Shown here one piece after another: positions 8,126-16,383 of a stretch of 64,000 nt of DNA (positions are counted from its first letter, which is position 1; each line of letters opens with the position of its first letter). The position numbers and the translations under genes were made by a program. The stretch is taken from contig NZ_LFMD02000007.1 in assembly GCF_015776785.2 (NCBI RefSeq), positions 343,559 through 407,558 on the forward strand. Reading direction: 5' to 3'. The notes beneath the pieces were generated by a model. It was not told where the DNA came from. It searched no databases and saw nothing but the letters and a program-made list of their open reading frames with translations. Source of the stretch: Kitasatospora sp. SUK 42 (lineage in GTDB: Bacteria > Actinomycetota > Actinomycetes > Streptomycetales > Streptomycetaceae).

Positions 8126-9480
8126 CACAGCCCCCCGCCCGGCAGGACGCTGACGGTCCGGCCGACCGTGTAGAAGTCCAGTGCGGCCTGGCCCTGTTCG
8201 CGTTCGCCGTGGCTCGCGCCCTTGGTGCCGCCGAAGGGCAGGTGGAAGTCGACGCCGCTGGAGGGGGCGTTGACCCGGACCATGCCCGCGTCCAGCCGGT
8301 CGGCGGCGGCCAGCGCCACGTCCAGGCTGCGGGTGTGCACCGAGGTGGCGAGGCTGTGCGGGGTGTCGTTGGCGAGCGCGATCGCCGCGTCCAGGTCGGC
8401 CGCGGCGTGCAGCACCGCGACCGGCCCGAAGAACTCCTCGCGGGCCAGCGGGTGTTCGGCCGGAACGTCGGCGAGCAGGGTCGGTTCGATGAACCAGCCG
8501 GCCCGCTCGGGCACCCCGCCGCCGGTGAGCACGCTCGCCCCGGCCTCGACGGCCGAGGCCACCGCCGCCGTCAGCCGCTCGCGCGCGGCGGCGTTGACCA
8601 CCGGCCCGCAGACCGTGTCGTCCACCGCCGCCAGCGCCTTGACCAGCGCCTCCCGCAGCGGCTCATGAGCCGCACCGACCGCGATCACCCGGCTGGTGGC
8701 GGTGCACTTCTGCCCGGCGTACCCGGCGACGGCGGCGGCGATGTGGGCGGCGGCCAGCGCGATGTCGGCGTCCGGCAGCACCAACGCGGCGTTCAGCCCG
8801 CCGAGTTCGGCCTGCACCGGCACCCCGCGCTCGGTGGCGGCGCGCACCACGGCCCGCCCGACGCCGGTCGAGCCGGTGAAGGACACCACGTCCACCGCGT
8901 CCACCAGCGCGGAGCCCTCCTCCGCCCCGCCCGGCAGCACGGTGAACACCTCGGCCGGCAGCTGGGCCAGTTCGGCGAGCCGCAGCGCGCAGGCGGTCGC
9001 CTCGGGCGCGGGCTTGAGCACCACCGTGTTCCCGACCGCCAGGGCCGGCGCGGCCTTCCAGGTCGGGATCGCCAGCGGGAAGTTCCACGGCGTGATCAGC
9101 CCGGCCACCCCGTACGGGCGGCGCCGGGTGAGCAGCAGCCCGGGCCCGGCCGCGGTCTCGTGCACCGCCCCGGACGGCGCGTACGGCGCCTGCGCGTAGT
9201 ACCGCCAGATCGCCGCCGTCCGCGCGACCTCCCCGCGCGCCTCGGCGAGCGGCTTGCCGACCTCGCGCACGATCAGCGCGGCCAGCTCCTCCGCGTGCGC
9301 CTCGACCGCCTCGGCGATCCGGCCCAGCGCCGCCGAGCGGGCGCCGGCGCCGGCCGCCAGCCACTCGCCCTGCGCGGCCCGGGCGCGCCCGACGGCGGCC
9401 CGGACGGCCTCGGCGCCGGGCTCCTCGACGGCGACCACGAGGTCGGTCGGGTCGGCGGGGTTGTACGAGGTGATGGTCAC
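8125..9480 (-). CDS. Aldehyde dehydrogenase, probable 2-oxoglutarate semialdehyde dehydrogenase
   Basis: NAD(P)-dependent aldehyde dehydrogenase, 451 residues. The catalytic set is intact: Asn133 in LITPWNFPLA, Glu225 in AELGGLN, Cys259 in YAGQKCT. In hydroxyproline catabolism this enzyme oxidises 2-oxoglutarate semialdehyde to 2-oxoglutarate, and its position right after the deaminase and epimerase genes supports that substrate. GTG at 9480 is chosen with AAAGG upstream; this makes the protein slightly shorter than most ALDHs (about 480-500), but the N-terminus aligns with the usual core. It is translationally coupled to the next gene. Confidence 0.88.
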   Translation of the reverse strand: MTITSYNPADPTDLVVAVEEPGAEAVRAAVGRARAAQGEWLAAGAGARSAALGRIAEAVEAHAEELAALIVREVGKPLAEARGEVARTAAIWRYYAQAPYAPSGAVHETAAGPGLLLTRRRPYGVAGLITPWNFPLAIPTWKAAPALAVGNTVVLKPAPEATACALRLAELAQLPAEVFTVLPGGAEEGSALVDAVDVVSFTGSTGVGRAVVRAATERGVPVQAELGGLNAALVLPDADIALAAAHIAAAVAGYAGQKCTATSRVIAVGAAHEPLREALVKALAAVDDTVCGPVVNAAARERLTAAVASAVEAGASVLTGGGVPERAGWFIEPTLLADVPAEHPLAREEFFGPVAVLHAAADLDAAIALANDTPHSLATSVHTRSLDVALAAADRLDAGMVRVNAPSSGVDFHLPFGGTKGASHGEREQGQAALDFYTVGRTVSVLPGGGL

Positions 9481-9512
9481 GACTACCAGCCTTTCGAAGA
9501 GTTCACCCGGCG

Positions 9513-10517
9513 CTACAGCAGGAACCCGGCCGGGAACGGGTCGCTCGGGTCGAGGAAGTACTGGGCGGTGCCGGTGACCCAGGCCCGTCCGGTGACGGTG
9601 GGAACCACGGCCGGGTGCCCGGCGACCTCGGTCTCCCCGACCAGCCGCCCGGTGAAGGTCGTCCCGATGAAGGAGTCGTTGCGGAAGTCCCGCCCGAGCG
9701 GGAGCTCGCCGCGGGCGTGCAGCTGCGCCATCCGCGCCGAGGTGCCGGTGCCGCAGGGCGAGCGGTCGAACCAGCCGGGGTGGATGGCCATCGCGTGCCG
9801 GGAGTGCTCGGCGGTGGAGCCGGGGGCGAGCAGCTGCACGTGGTGACAGCTGTGGATGGACGGGTTCTCCGGGTGCACCGGGCGGTCGGGGCCCGTGTTG
9901 ATGGCGTCCATCAGGGCGAGGCCCGCGTTCAGGATCTCCTGCTTGCGCTCCCGCTCGAACGGCAGCCCGAACTCGGCGAGCGGCAGGATGGCGTAGAAGT
10001 TGCCGCCGTACGCGAGGTCGTAGCCGATGGTGCCGTAGCCGGGCACCTCGATCTTGCGGTCCAGCGCGACGGAGTAGGCGGGCACGTTGCGGATGGTCAC
10101 GGCCTTGGCGGCGCCGTCCTCGACCCGCACCTCGGCGACCACCAGCCCGGCGGGCGTGTCCAGCCGCACGGTGGTGACCGGCTCGACCACCGGCACCATG
10201 CCGGTCTCGACCAGCACCGTGGCGACGCCGATGGTGCCGTGCCCGCACATCGGCAGCAGCCCGGAGACCTCGATGAAGAGCACGCCGAAGTCGGCGTCCG
10301 GCCGGGTCGGCGGCTGCAGGATGGCACCGCTCATCGCGGCGTGGCCGCGCGGCTCGTACATCAGCAGGGTGCGGAAGTGGTCCAGGTGCTGCTGGAAGTG
10401 CACCCGGCGCTCGGCCATGGTGGCGCCGGGGATGACCCCGAAGCCGCCGGTGATCACCCGGGTCGGCATGCCCTCGGTGTGCGAGTCGACGGCGTGGAAC
10501 ACGTGACGGCTGCGCAT
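9513..10517 (-). CDS. 4-hydroxyproline 2-epimerase
   Basis: 334 residues, proline racemase family. It has the Cys pair Cys91 (PMCGHGTIG) and Cys255 (DRSPCGTGTSA) and the family start HAVDSHTEGMPTRVI. It probably converts trans-4-hydroxy-L-proline to cis-4-hydroxy-D-proline by two-base proton exchange, the first step of the pathway encoded around it. ATG at 10517 follows GGGAG. It lies between the deaminase and semialdehyde dehydrogenase genes on the same strand with short gaps (71 and 32 bases), consistent with one operon. A pure proline racemase cannot be excluded from sequence, but the context favours hydroxyproline. Confidence 0.87.
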   Translation of the reverse strand: MRSRHVFHAVDSHTEGMPTRVITGGFGVIPGATMAERRVHFQQHLDHFRTLLMYEPRGHAAMSGAILQPPTRPDADFGVLFIEVSGLLPMCGHGTIGVATVLVETGMVPVVEPVTTVRLDTPAGLVVAEVRVEDGAAKAVTIRNVPAYSVALDRKIEVPGYGTIGYDLAYGGNFYAILPLAEFGLPFERERKQEILNAGLALMDAINTGPDRPVHPENPSIHSCHHVQLLAPGSTAEHSRHAMAIHPGWFDRSPCGTGTSARMAQLHARGELPLGRDFRNDSFIGTTFTGRLVGETEVAGHPAVVPTVTGRAWVTGTAQYFLDPSDPFPAGFLL

Positions 10518-10588
10518 GGCTCACAACTCCCTTGACGAAACGGTGGCTTGGGGCCGGCTGTCGTCACAGCCGGCCGGATCGACGACGG

Positions 10589-11497
10589 TTACGCGAGCCC
10601 CTCGGCCAGCGCCTTCTCGGTGGCGGCCCGCACGGCCGCCTCGACCTCGGGGGTGAGCGGCAGGCGCGGCGCCCGGACCGGACCGCCGGGGCGGCCGGCG
10701 ATGTCCATGGAGAGCTTGATGGCCTGCACGAACTCGGTCTTGGAGTCCCAGCGCAGCAGCGAGTGCAGCGACTTGTACAGCGGCAGCGCGGTCTCCAGGT
10801 CCTGGGAGACGGCGGCGTCGTAGAGCGCCACCGAGGCCTCGGGCAGGGCGTTCGGGTATCCGGCGATCCAGCCGACGGCACCGGCCAGCGCCAGCTCCAG
10901 CAGCACGTCGTCGGCGCCGATCAGCAGGTCCAGCCCGGGGGCCAGCTCCGCGATCTCGTACGCCCGGCGGACGTCGCCGCTGAACTCCTTGACGGCCACG
11001 ATCGAGCCCTCGCCGTGGAGCTGGGCGAGCAGCGTGGGAACGAGGTCGACCTTGGTGTCGATCGGGTTGTTGTACGCGACGACCGGCACACCAGCCTTGG
11101 CGACCTCGGCGTAGTGCGCGCGCACCGAGTCGTGGTCGGCCCGGTAGGCGTTCGGCGGCAGCAGCAGGACGGAGCCCGCTCCGGCCTCGGCGGCCTGCTC
11201 GGCCCAGCGGCGGGACTCGGCGCCGCCGTACGCGGCCACCCCGGGCATGACCCGGGCGCCGTCGCCGGCCGCCTCGATCGCGACCTCCACGATCCGGGCG
11301 CGCTCCTCGGCGGTGAGCGTCTGGTACTCGCCCAGCGAGCCGTTGGGGACGACGCCGTCACAGCCGGACTCGATCAGCCAGCGGACGTGCTCGGCGTAGG
11401 CGTCGTAGTCGACGGAGAGGTCCGGGCGCAGCGGGATCGTGGTGGCGACCATGATGCCGCGCCAGGGACGGGTGGTGTCGCGGGGGGTGATGGACAC
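10589..11497 (-). CDS. DHDPS-family lyase, probable pyrroline-4-hydroxy-2-carboxylate deaminase
   Basis: 302-residue DapA-superfamily aldolase/lyase: the GSLGE phosphate/carboxylate loop, YNNP with Tyr142, and Schiff-base Lys170 in VAVKEFSG. In hydroxyproline degradation this enzyme removes ammonia from delta1-pyrroline-4-hydroxy-2-carboxylate to give 2-oxoglutarate semialdehyde. GTG at 11497 is selected because AAGGAG lies 6 bases upstream; the upstream ATG at 11524 has no such site and falls inside the ATGTCAC motif. True dihydrodipicolinate synthase is unlikely in this context. Confidence 0.86.
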   Translation of the reverse strand: MSITPRDTTRPWRGIMVATTIPLRPDLSVDYDAYAEHVRWLIESGCDGVVPNGSLGEYQTLTAEERARIVEVAIEAAGDGARVMPGVAAYGGAESRRWAEQAAEAGAGSVLLLPPNAYRADHDSVRAHYAEVAKAGVPVVAYNNPIDTKVDLVPTLLAQLHGEGSIVAVKEFSGDVRRAYEIAELAPGLDLLIGADDVLLELALAGAVGWIAGYPNALPEASVALYDAAVSQDLETALPLYKSLHSLLRWDSKTEFVQAIKLSMDIAGRPGGPVRAPRLPLTPEVEAAVRAATEKALAEGLA

Positions 11498-11514
11498 GAT
11501 GCGCTCCTTGGTGA

Positions 11515-11531
11515 GGTGTGACATTTTATTA
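11515..11531. promoter_or_regulatory. Candidate operator upstream of the deaminase gene (ATGTCAC copy 2)
   Basis: On the minus strand the sequence reads TAATAAAATGTCACACC, with ATGTCAC at 11524-11518, 21 bases upstream of the GTG start. The AT-rich left half (TAATAAA) is unusual in this GC-rich region and matches the TAAT preceding the copy at 14523. Together with the copies at 4240 and 14523 it suggests a common regulator. Confidence 0.45.
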
Positions 11532-11584
11532 GAAGGGACAGGCCGGAGACAAGAGTCCCCGGCCCACGCTTTCGGCGGGTGTTC

Positions 11585-12988
11585 CTACTCCCCCGCGGCG
11601 GCGGCGGAGCCGGCGGCCAGCTGGGAGAGCGGGACCGGGCAGCCGAACGGCCGCCGGTCCGGCCCCGGCTCACCCGAGCCGGACAGACAGGCCACGGCCG
11701 GACCGCACATCCGGCCCTGGCACCAGCCCATCCCGGCCCGGGTGAGCAGCTTGACGGTGCGGGGATCGCCCGCGCCCAGTTCCTCCACCGCCTCCCGGAC
11801 CTTCGCCACCGGCACCTCCTCGCACCGGCAGACGTCGGTGTCGGGGCGCAGCCACCCGGTCCACCCGGGGCCGGGCCGGTGGGCGGCGGCCATCACGTCG
11901 GCGAAGGAGCGCAGCCGCGCCCGGCGGCGCAGCAGCGCGGCCCGTGGCAGGGCCCCGGCGATCGCGTGCCCGGCCAGCTCGCCCTCCGCGATGGCGAGGT
12001 CCGCGCCGCCGACGCCGTTGGTCTCCCCCGCCGACCACAGGCCGGGCACCGAGGTGCGCAGCCGGGCGTCGACCTTCAGCGCGACCGCGCCGTCCGGCCC
12101 GGTGACGGTGTCCGCGCCCAGCTCGGTGGCCAGGTCGATCTGCGGCAGCAGCCCGTGACCGACGGCGAGCGCGTCGCAGTCGATCCGCCGCTCGGTGCCG
12201 GGCAGCGGCCGCCACTCGGCATCCAGCCGGGCGACCGTGACCGCGGTGACCCGGTCCGTGCCGTGCGCCTCCACGACGGCGCTGCGCGGCCTCAGCCGCA
12301 CACCGTGCCGCAACAGCGCGCTCCCGTGCCCGGCGCCCTCGACCAGCTTGGCGGGGACGGCCGCCAGCACGCCGGGGCGCCGGGCGTACCCGAGGTAGTT
12401 CGTCGCCTCGACCACCGCCGGAACGTCCGCCCCGGCGGTGACCAGCGAGGAGGCGGCCGCGAGCAGCAGCGGCCCGCTGCCGGCCACCACGATCCGCCGC
12501 CCGGGCAGCACCAGCCCGGCCTTGAGCATCGCCTGCGCGCCGCCCGCGGTGACCACCCCGGGCAGGGTCCAGCCTGGGAAGGGCAGCTGCCGCTCGTACG
12601 CCCCGGCGGCGAGCAGCACCGTCCGGGCCCGGAGGGTGACCCGGTCGGCGGCCTCCGGCCCCCGGGTGGCGTGCACCGCGAAGCCGTCCCCGGTCCGCTC
12701 CAGCGCCCAGACCTGGTGACCGGCCCGGAACTCGGCCCGCTCGGCGGCGCTCAGCCGCTCGGCCAGCCCGGCGTAGACGGACCAGCCGTGGTGCAGCCGG
12801 TCCGGCCGGGCCGCGCCCAGACCGGGCGCCGGGTGGCGGTAGTACTGCCCGCCCGTGCTGTGCCCGCCGTCCAGCAGGACGCAGCGCAGCCCGAGTTCGG
12901 CGGCGGTGACGGCGGCGGCCAGCCCGGCGGGCCCGGCGCCGACCACCGCGAGGTCGTACGGAAGCGGCTCAGACGGCGAGGTCGGCAC
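11585..12988 (-). CDS. FAD/NAD(P)-binding subunit with BFD-like [2Fe-2S] domain, D-hydroxyproline dehydrogenase complex
   Basis: 467 residues, HcnB/SoxA-like flavoprotein. The N-terminal dinucleotide-binding fold has VVGAGPAGLAAAV. A C-terminal BFD-like [2Fe-2S] domain has CRCEE (CxC) and WCQGRMCGP (Cx4C). With the small ferredoxin-like subunit upstream (20-base overlap) and the DAO-type subunit it makes the three-component dehydrogenase type known for D-amino acids, opines and cis-4-hydroxy-D-proline. It would pass electrons from the DAO subunit towards the respiratory chain. GTG at 12988 lies inside the end of the preceding gene, so coupling is strong. Confidence 0.85.
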   Translation of the reverse strand: MPTSPSEPLPYDLAVVGAGPAGLAAAVTAAELGLRCVLLDGGHSTGGQYYRHPAPGLGAARPDRLHHGWSVYAGLAERLSAAERAEFRAGHQVWALERTGDGFAVHATRGPEAADRVTLRARTVLLAAGAYERQLPFPGWTLPGVVTAGGAQAMLKAGLVLPGRRIVVAGSGPLLLAAASSLVTAGADVPAVVEATNYLGYARRPGVLAAVPAKLVEGAGHGSALLRHGVRLRPRSAVVEAHGTDRVTAVTVARLDAEWRPLPGTERRIDCDALAVGHGLLPQIDLATELGADTVTGPDGAVALKVDARLRTSVPGLWSAGETNGVGGADLAIAEGELAGHAIAGALPRAALLRRRARLRSFADVMAAAHRPGPGWTGWLRPDTDVCRCEEVPVAKVREAVEELGAGDPRTVKLLTRAGMGWCQGRMCGPAVACLSGSGEPGPDRRPFGCPVPLSQLAAGSAAAAGE

Positions 12989-13286
12989 GGCCGTGGCCCT
13001 CCTGGGTGGTGACGACGGTGCCCGGCTCGGCGGGCAGCAGGCAGGTGCGCTGGTTGGGGCGGCCGTCCACGGTCGCCAGGCAGTCGAAGCAGGAGCCGAT
13101 CCCGCAGAACGCCCCGCGCGGGCGCCCGCCGATCCGGGTGGTGCGCCAGGCGAGCACGCCGTCGGCCCAGAGCGCGGCGGCGATCGACTGCCCGGGCAGG
13201 GCGGGTACGGACCGTCCGTCGAACTCGATGTGGTGGGCGGGCCCGGGCCTGGCCTCGACCAGGTCGGCGGGGGTACGGCGGCGCAT
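12969..13286 (-). CDS. Small [2Fe-2S] subunit of D-hydroxyproline dehydrogenase (HcnA-like)
   Basis: 105 residues. A ferredoxin-like fold with the cysteine motif CGIGSCFDC followed by a fourth Cys 13 residues on (QRTC), typical of HcnA/SoxA-type small subunits. Electron-transfer partner of the two flavoproteins encoded on either side. ATG at 13286 is preceded by GGAG with 8-base spacing; the upstream GTG at 13319 lacks a site. Its stop lies within the next gene. Confidence 0.85.
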   Translation of the reverse strand: MRRRTPADLVEARPGPAHHIEFDGRSVPALPGQSIAAALWADGVLAWRTTRIGGRPRGAFCGIGSCFDCLATVDGRPNQRTCLLPAEPGTVVTTQEGHGRADLAV

Positions 13287-13352
13287 CGGCGGTGTCTCCA
13301 ATCCGGCGGGCGGTCTCACGGGGCGGGTGGTCTCACTGAGGAGCGGGTGGTC

Positions 13353-14507
13353 TCAGGCGGCCGGGAACCGGTCCGCGCGGAAGGGCGTGAGGTCCAGTTC
13401 CGGCCGCTTCCCGGTCAGCTGCTCGCTGATGAGCAGCCCGGTGGCCGGCGCCAGACCGATCCCGGCCCCCTCGTGCCCGCAGGCGTGGTGGAGCCCGGGC
13501 ACCCGGGGGTCGGCCCCGATGGCCGGCAGGTGGTCCGGCAGGTACGGGCGGAAGCCCCGGTAGGCGCGCAGCACGGCGACGTCGGCGAGCACCGGGAACA
13601 GCTCCGCGGCCTGGGCGGCCAGCCGGCGCAGCACCTCCTGGGACAGGGTGCGGTCGAAGCCGACCCGCTCCCGGCTGGCCCCGATCAGCACCGGCCCGCC
13701 CGGGGTGCCCTCGACCACGGCGGAGGTCTGCAACGCGGCCGAGCCGCTGGCCACGTCGGCCACGTAGTCGGCGGCGTAGACCTTGTGCCGGACGATCCGC
13801 GGCAGCGGCTCGGTGACCAGGACGAAGCCGCGCCGCGGCAGCACCGGCAGGTGCACCCCGGCCAGCGCGGCCAGCTCGCCGCCCCAGGTGCCGGCCGCGT
13901 TGATCACGGCGGGCGCGGCCAGCCGGCGCCGGTCGGTCCGTACGCCGCGCACCGCGCCGTCCGGGCCCCGGTCGATGGCCGTCACGGTCTCGCCGGTGAT
14001 CAGCCCGGCGCCCATCCGGCGGGCCTCGCGCAGCAGGTGGGCGGCGGCGAGGGCGGGCTGGACCTGGGCGTCCTGCGGGTAGTGGAAGCCGCCGGCCAGT
14101 CCGGGGGCGAGGTGCGGCTCCAGTTCGCGCAGCCGCTCGGCCGGGACCTCCTCGGCGTCGACCCCGACGGCGGCCTGCGTGGCGGCGAAGGCCCGCAGGG
14201 CCCGCTGCCCGTCGGGGGTGGCCGAGACCACCACGCCGCCCTTGGCCTCGTACTCCATGGCCGGGCCGAACCGCTCGGCGAGCTCGCGCCAGAGCCGGGT
14301 GCTGAGCAGCGCGAGGTCGAGCTCGGGCCCGGGCTCCTTGTCGGAGACCAGCAGGTTGCCCTCGCCCGCACCGGTGGTGCCCCCGGCGACGGGCCCACGG
14401 TCGACGACGGCGACGGCGAGGCCGGCGCGGGCGGCGTAGTAGGCGCAGGCGGCGCCGACCACTCCGGCGCCGACCACGACGACGTCCAGGGGAGGGCTCG
14501 GGTTCAT
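13353..14507 (-). CDS. DAO-type FAD oxidoreductase, catalytic subunit of D-hydroxyproline dehydrogenase
   Basis: 384 residues, glycine/D-amino-acid oxidase (DAO) fold. The N-terminal FAD motif reads VVVVGAGVVGAACAYY, and the substrate/FAD C-terminal segment reads HACGHEGAGIGLAP. It is the likely subunit oxidising cis-4-hydroxy-D-proline to delta1-pyrroline-4-hydroxy-2-carboxylate. It is the first gene of the block in transcription order. ATG at 14507 is preferred, with GTG at 14513 possible; neither has a good ribosome site. An ATGTCAC motif lies 16 bases upstream. Other D-amino acids or sarcosine are possible substrates if the pathway reading is wrong. Confidence 0.85.
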   Translation of the reverse strand: MNPSPPLDVVVVGAGVVGAACAYYAARAGLAVAVVDRGPVAGGTTGAGEGNLLVSDKEPGPELDLALLSTRLWRELAERFGPAMEYEAKGGVVVSATPDGQRALRAFAATQAAVGVDAEEVPAERLRELEPHLAPGLAGGFHYPQDAQVQPALAAAHLLREARRMGAGLITGETVTAIDRGPDGAVRGVRTDRRRLAAPAVINAAGTWGGELAALAGVHLPVLPRRGFVLVTEPLPRIVRHKVYAADYVADVASGSAALQTSAVVEGTPGGPVLIGASRERVGFDRTLSQEVLRRLAAQAAELFPVLADVAVLRAYRGFRPYLPDHLPAIGADPRVPGLHHACGHEGAGIGLAPATGLLISEQLTGKRPELDLTPFRADRFPAA

Positions 14508-14517
14508 CAGCACGCCA

Positions 14518-14534
14518 GTAATATGTCACATTCC
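14518..14534. promoter_or_regulatory. Candidate operator upstream of the hydroxyproline operon (ATGTCAC copy 3)
   Basis: GTAATATGTCACATTCC carries ATGTCAC at 14523-14529, and the flanks form an imperfect palindrome around TGTCACA. It sits just upstream of the first dehydrogenase gene, where a repressor would block transcription. Shared with sites at 4240 and 11518. Confidence 0.45.
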
Positions 14535-14567
14535 ATCGACCCTGCCAAGAGCATCCGGAACGGCGAA

Positions 14568-14604
14568 AGCCCCGGCCCTCCGCTCGGGGCGGAGGGTCGG
14601 GGCT
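14568..14604. terminator. Hairpin terminator downstream of tatC
   Basis: A 15-bp stem with one G-U pair (14568-14582 with 14590-14604) and a 7-base loop, just past the tatC stop codon on the minus strand. No T-tract follows, as is common in Streptomyces. Confidence 0.7.
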
Positions 14605-14622
14605 TCACGGGGTGCTGTCGGC

Positions 14623-15564
14623 TCAGGTGATGTCGTCCATCTGCTCCGCGCGCGTGGCCGGCACCGGCGCACCCGCCGCCGGAGCCGACGAGGCCTGGAC
14701 CATCTCGGCCCCGGCCACCGGCTGCACGGAGAGGTCCACGTGCGAGGCCTCCTCGTCGTCCAGGTCGGCGTCGGGGTTCTTGCGCCGCTTGCGCCGGTCG
14801 TTGAACAACGCGATGGCCACCGCGATGAAGTACAGCCCCCAGATCGGCGCGGCCAGCGCCAGCATGCTCAGCGGGTCGGCGCTCGGCGTGGCGAAGGCCG
14901 CGAACACCGTGATGCCCATGATCATGCCGCGCCACCAGCCGAGCAGCCGCTTGCCGGAGACGATGCCGACCATGTTCAGCATCACCAGCAGCAGCGGGAA
15001 CTCGAAGGCGAGGCCGAAGACCAGCACCATCCGGGTGGCGATGTCGAAGTAGTCGTCGGGCGGCAGGATCGGCGTGGTCTGGTCCGGGGTGAACGAGATC
15101 AGGACCTGGACGGTGGTCGGCAGCAGCAGGAAGGCGCAGGCCACACCGGCCAGGAACAGCGGCGCTCCGCAGATCGCGAAGATCACCGTGTACTTCTTCT
15201 CGTGCCGGTGCAGACCGGGCGCCACGAACGCCCACACCTGCCACAGCCACACCGGCACCGCTCCGACCACGCCGGTCGTCAGCGCGACCTTGAGCATCCA
15301 GGTGAAACCGGAGGTCAGACCGATGGTGGAGACCTGCGCGCACTTCCCGTGGTACTGGCCCGCGGTCTCCTTGGTGCAGGAGGGCAGCGGCTGCAGCAGG
15401 AAGGTCTCGATCTGCTTGTGGAAGATCGCCGCCACGATGGTGATCAGCACGATCGCCAGGACCGACTTGACCACGCGGTTGCGCAGTTCCCGCAGGTGAT
15501 CGGCGAGGGCCATCCGCCCCTCAGGATCCTTGGACGCCTTCGGCGCCTTGGAGAGCTTGCTCAA
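14623..15564 (-). CDS. tatC: Twin-arginine translocase subunit TatC
   Basis: 313 residues, six predicted membrane helices. It is the receptor for twin-arginine signal peptides and, with TatA/TatB, moves folded proteins across the cytoplasmic membrane. The TatC hallmarks are visible: the N-terminal ADHLRELRNRVVKS, the helix GVVGAVPVWLWQVWAFVAPGL, and FGLAFEFPLLLV in the central region. The C-terminal cytoplasmic tail (about 265-313) is Ala/Pro-rich and variable. It lies 85 bases downstream of tatA on the same strand. A Tat signal is predicted at the start of the multicopper oxidase in this window. Confidence 0.95.
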   Translation of the reverse strand: MSKLSKAPKASKDPEGRMALADHLRELRNRVVKSVLAIVLITIVAAIFHKQIETFLLQPLPSCTKETAGQYHGKCAQVSTIGLTSGFTWMLKVALTTGVVGAVPVWLWQVWAFVAPGLHRHEKKYTVIFAICGAPLFLAGVACAFLLLPTTVQVLISFTPDQTTPILPPDDYFDIATRMVLVFGLAFEFPLLLVMLNMVGIVSGKRLLGWWRGMIMGITVFAAFATPSADPLSMLALAAPIWGLYFIAVAIALFNDRRKRRKNPDADLDDEEASHVDLSVQPVAGAEMVQASSAPAAGAPVPATRAEQMDDIT

Positions 15565-15649
15565 CCCCGGTCCTCAACTCGTGCGTCGAGGCCCGCCGGT
15601 CGACGGGCCTCCGTGGTCGCGTACATCGCGTGCGTCACGTGCGCCGCGC

Positions 15650-15994
15650 TCAGCGCGGACGCTCGCCGTCGGGCGCGGCCTGCCCGGCGGTCGACTCGGC
15701 GGTCGACTCGGCAGTCGGCCCGGCGGTCGGCTCCGCCACCGAACGGGCCGTGGCCGTCGCGCCCGGAGCGGCCTGCACGGCCCTGGCCGGCGGCTGCTCC
15801 GAACCGGCCGTCCCCGGCGGTACGGGCGGCGCGCCCGCGTCCGGCTCGCCGTCCGAGCGCATCGCCCCGGCCTCGCTCTTGAGGATCCGCATCGACTTCC
15901 CCAACGAGCGCGCCAGATCGGGCAGCCTCTTGGCCCCGAACAGCACGATGGCGAACACCACGACCACCACGATCGCGGTCATCGAGAAGCGCAT
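15650..15994 (-). CDS. tatA: Sec-independent translocase TatA
   Basis: 114 residues. A single N-terminal membrane helix (about 5-20) is followed by the FG hinge and an amphipathic helix (LFGAKRLPDLARSLGKSMRILKSE), as in TatA. The tail after about residue 55 is low-complexity Pro/Ala/Thr with short repeats of the type ESTA. ATG at 15994 is used because GAAGGTGG lies upstream; the longer frame to 16093 has no TatA homology. It forms the pore-like component of the Tat pathway together with the adjacent TatC. Confidence 0.93.
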   Translation of the reverse strand: MRFSMTAIVVVVVFAIVLFGAKRLPDLARSLGKSMRILKSEAGAMRSDGEPDAGAPPVPPGTAGSEQPPARAVQAAPGATATARSVAEPTAGPTAESTAESTAGQAAPDGERPR

Positions 15995-16186
15995 GCGCCG
16001 ACCACCTTCAGCCTCCGCGGCCCGACAGGCCGTCCGCCGCGGATGGTAACCGCCGCGGATGACGCCCCGACGACGGCCGTCCGAACAGGACAAGCGGCCC
16101 CGGTCCGCAGTTCAGGAGCCATCTGAGAGCGTAACCCGCCCCCACCCCCGCGCAGCAGTCCCCGTACCCCCAGATGCCAGGGTGTG

Positions 16187-16363
16187 CTAACGGGTCGGCA
16201 CCGCCGAGGCCAGGTCCCCGGCCGCCTCGGCCAGCGCCCGCGAGGCCGCGTCCACGCCCTTGGCGAGCGCCCGCACGTCCAGCCACAGCCGGATCGCGAG
16301 GACCCCGAGGACCAGCAGGCCCGCGGTGGCGAGCAGGACGGCGGCGACGAGCATCCAGGACAT
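16187..16363 (-). CDS. Small single-pass membrane protein
   Basis: 58 residues: an N-terminal helix (MSWMLVAAVLLATAGLLVLGV) followed by a charged, probably helical segment (RLWLDVRALAKGVDAASRAL). ATG at 16363 is preceded by a GGGTGGG stretch. It sits upstream of tatA and downstream of the zinc-ribbon gene on the same strand. No function can be assigned. The frame is intact with normal GC-rich codon use, which supports a real gene. Confidence 0.68.
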   Translation of the reverse strand: MSWMLVAAVLLATAGLLVLGVLAIRLWLDVRALAKGVDAASRALAEAAGDLASAVPTR

Positions 16364-16383
16364 GCGCCCACCCTATACGGGGG

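Noticed and set aside
9481..10524. N-terminal extension of the semialdehyde dehydrogenase up to 10524
   Set aside because: The extra 348 codons are the shifted frame of the epimerase gene. The aldehyde dehydrogenase core begins at 9480.
13287..13319. Longer start for the [2Fe-2S] subunit at GTG 13319
   Set aside because: No ribosome site; the ATG at 13286 has GGAG at good distance and gives the usual N-terminus.
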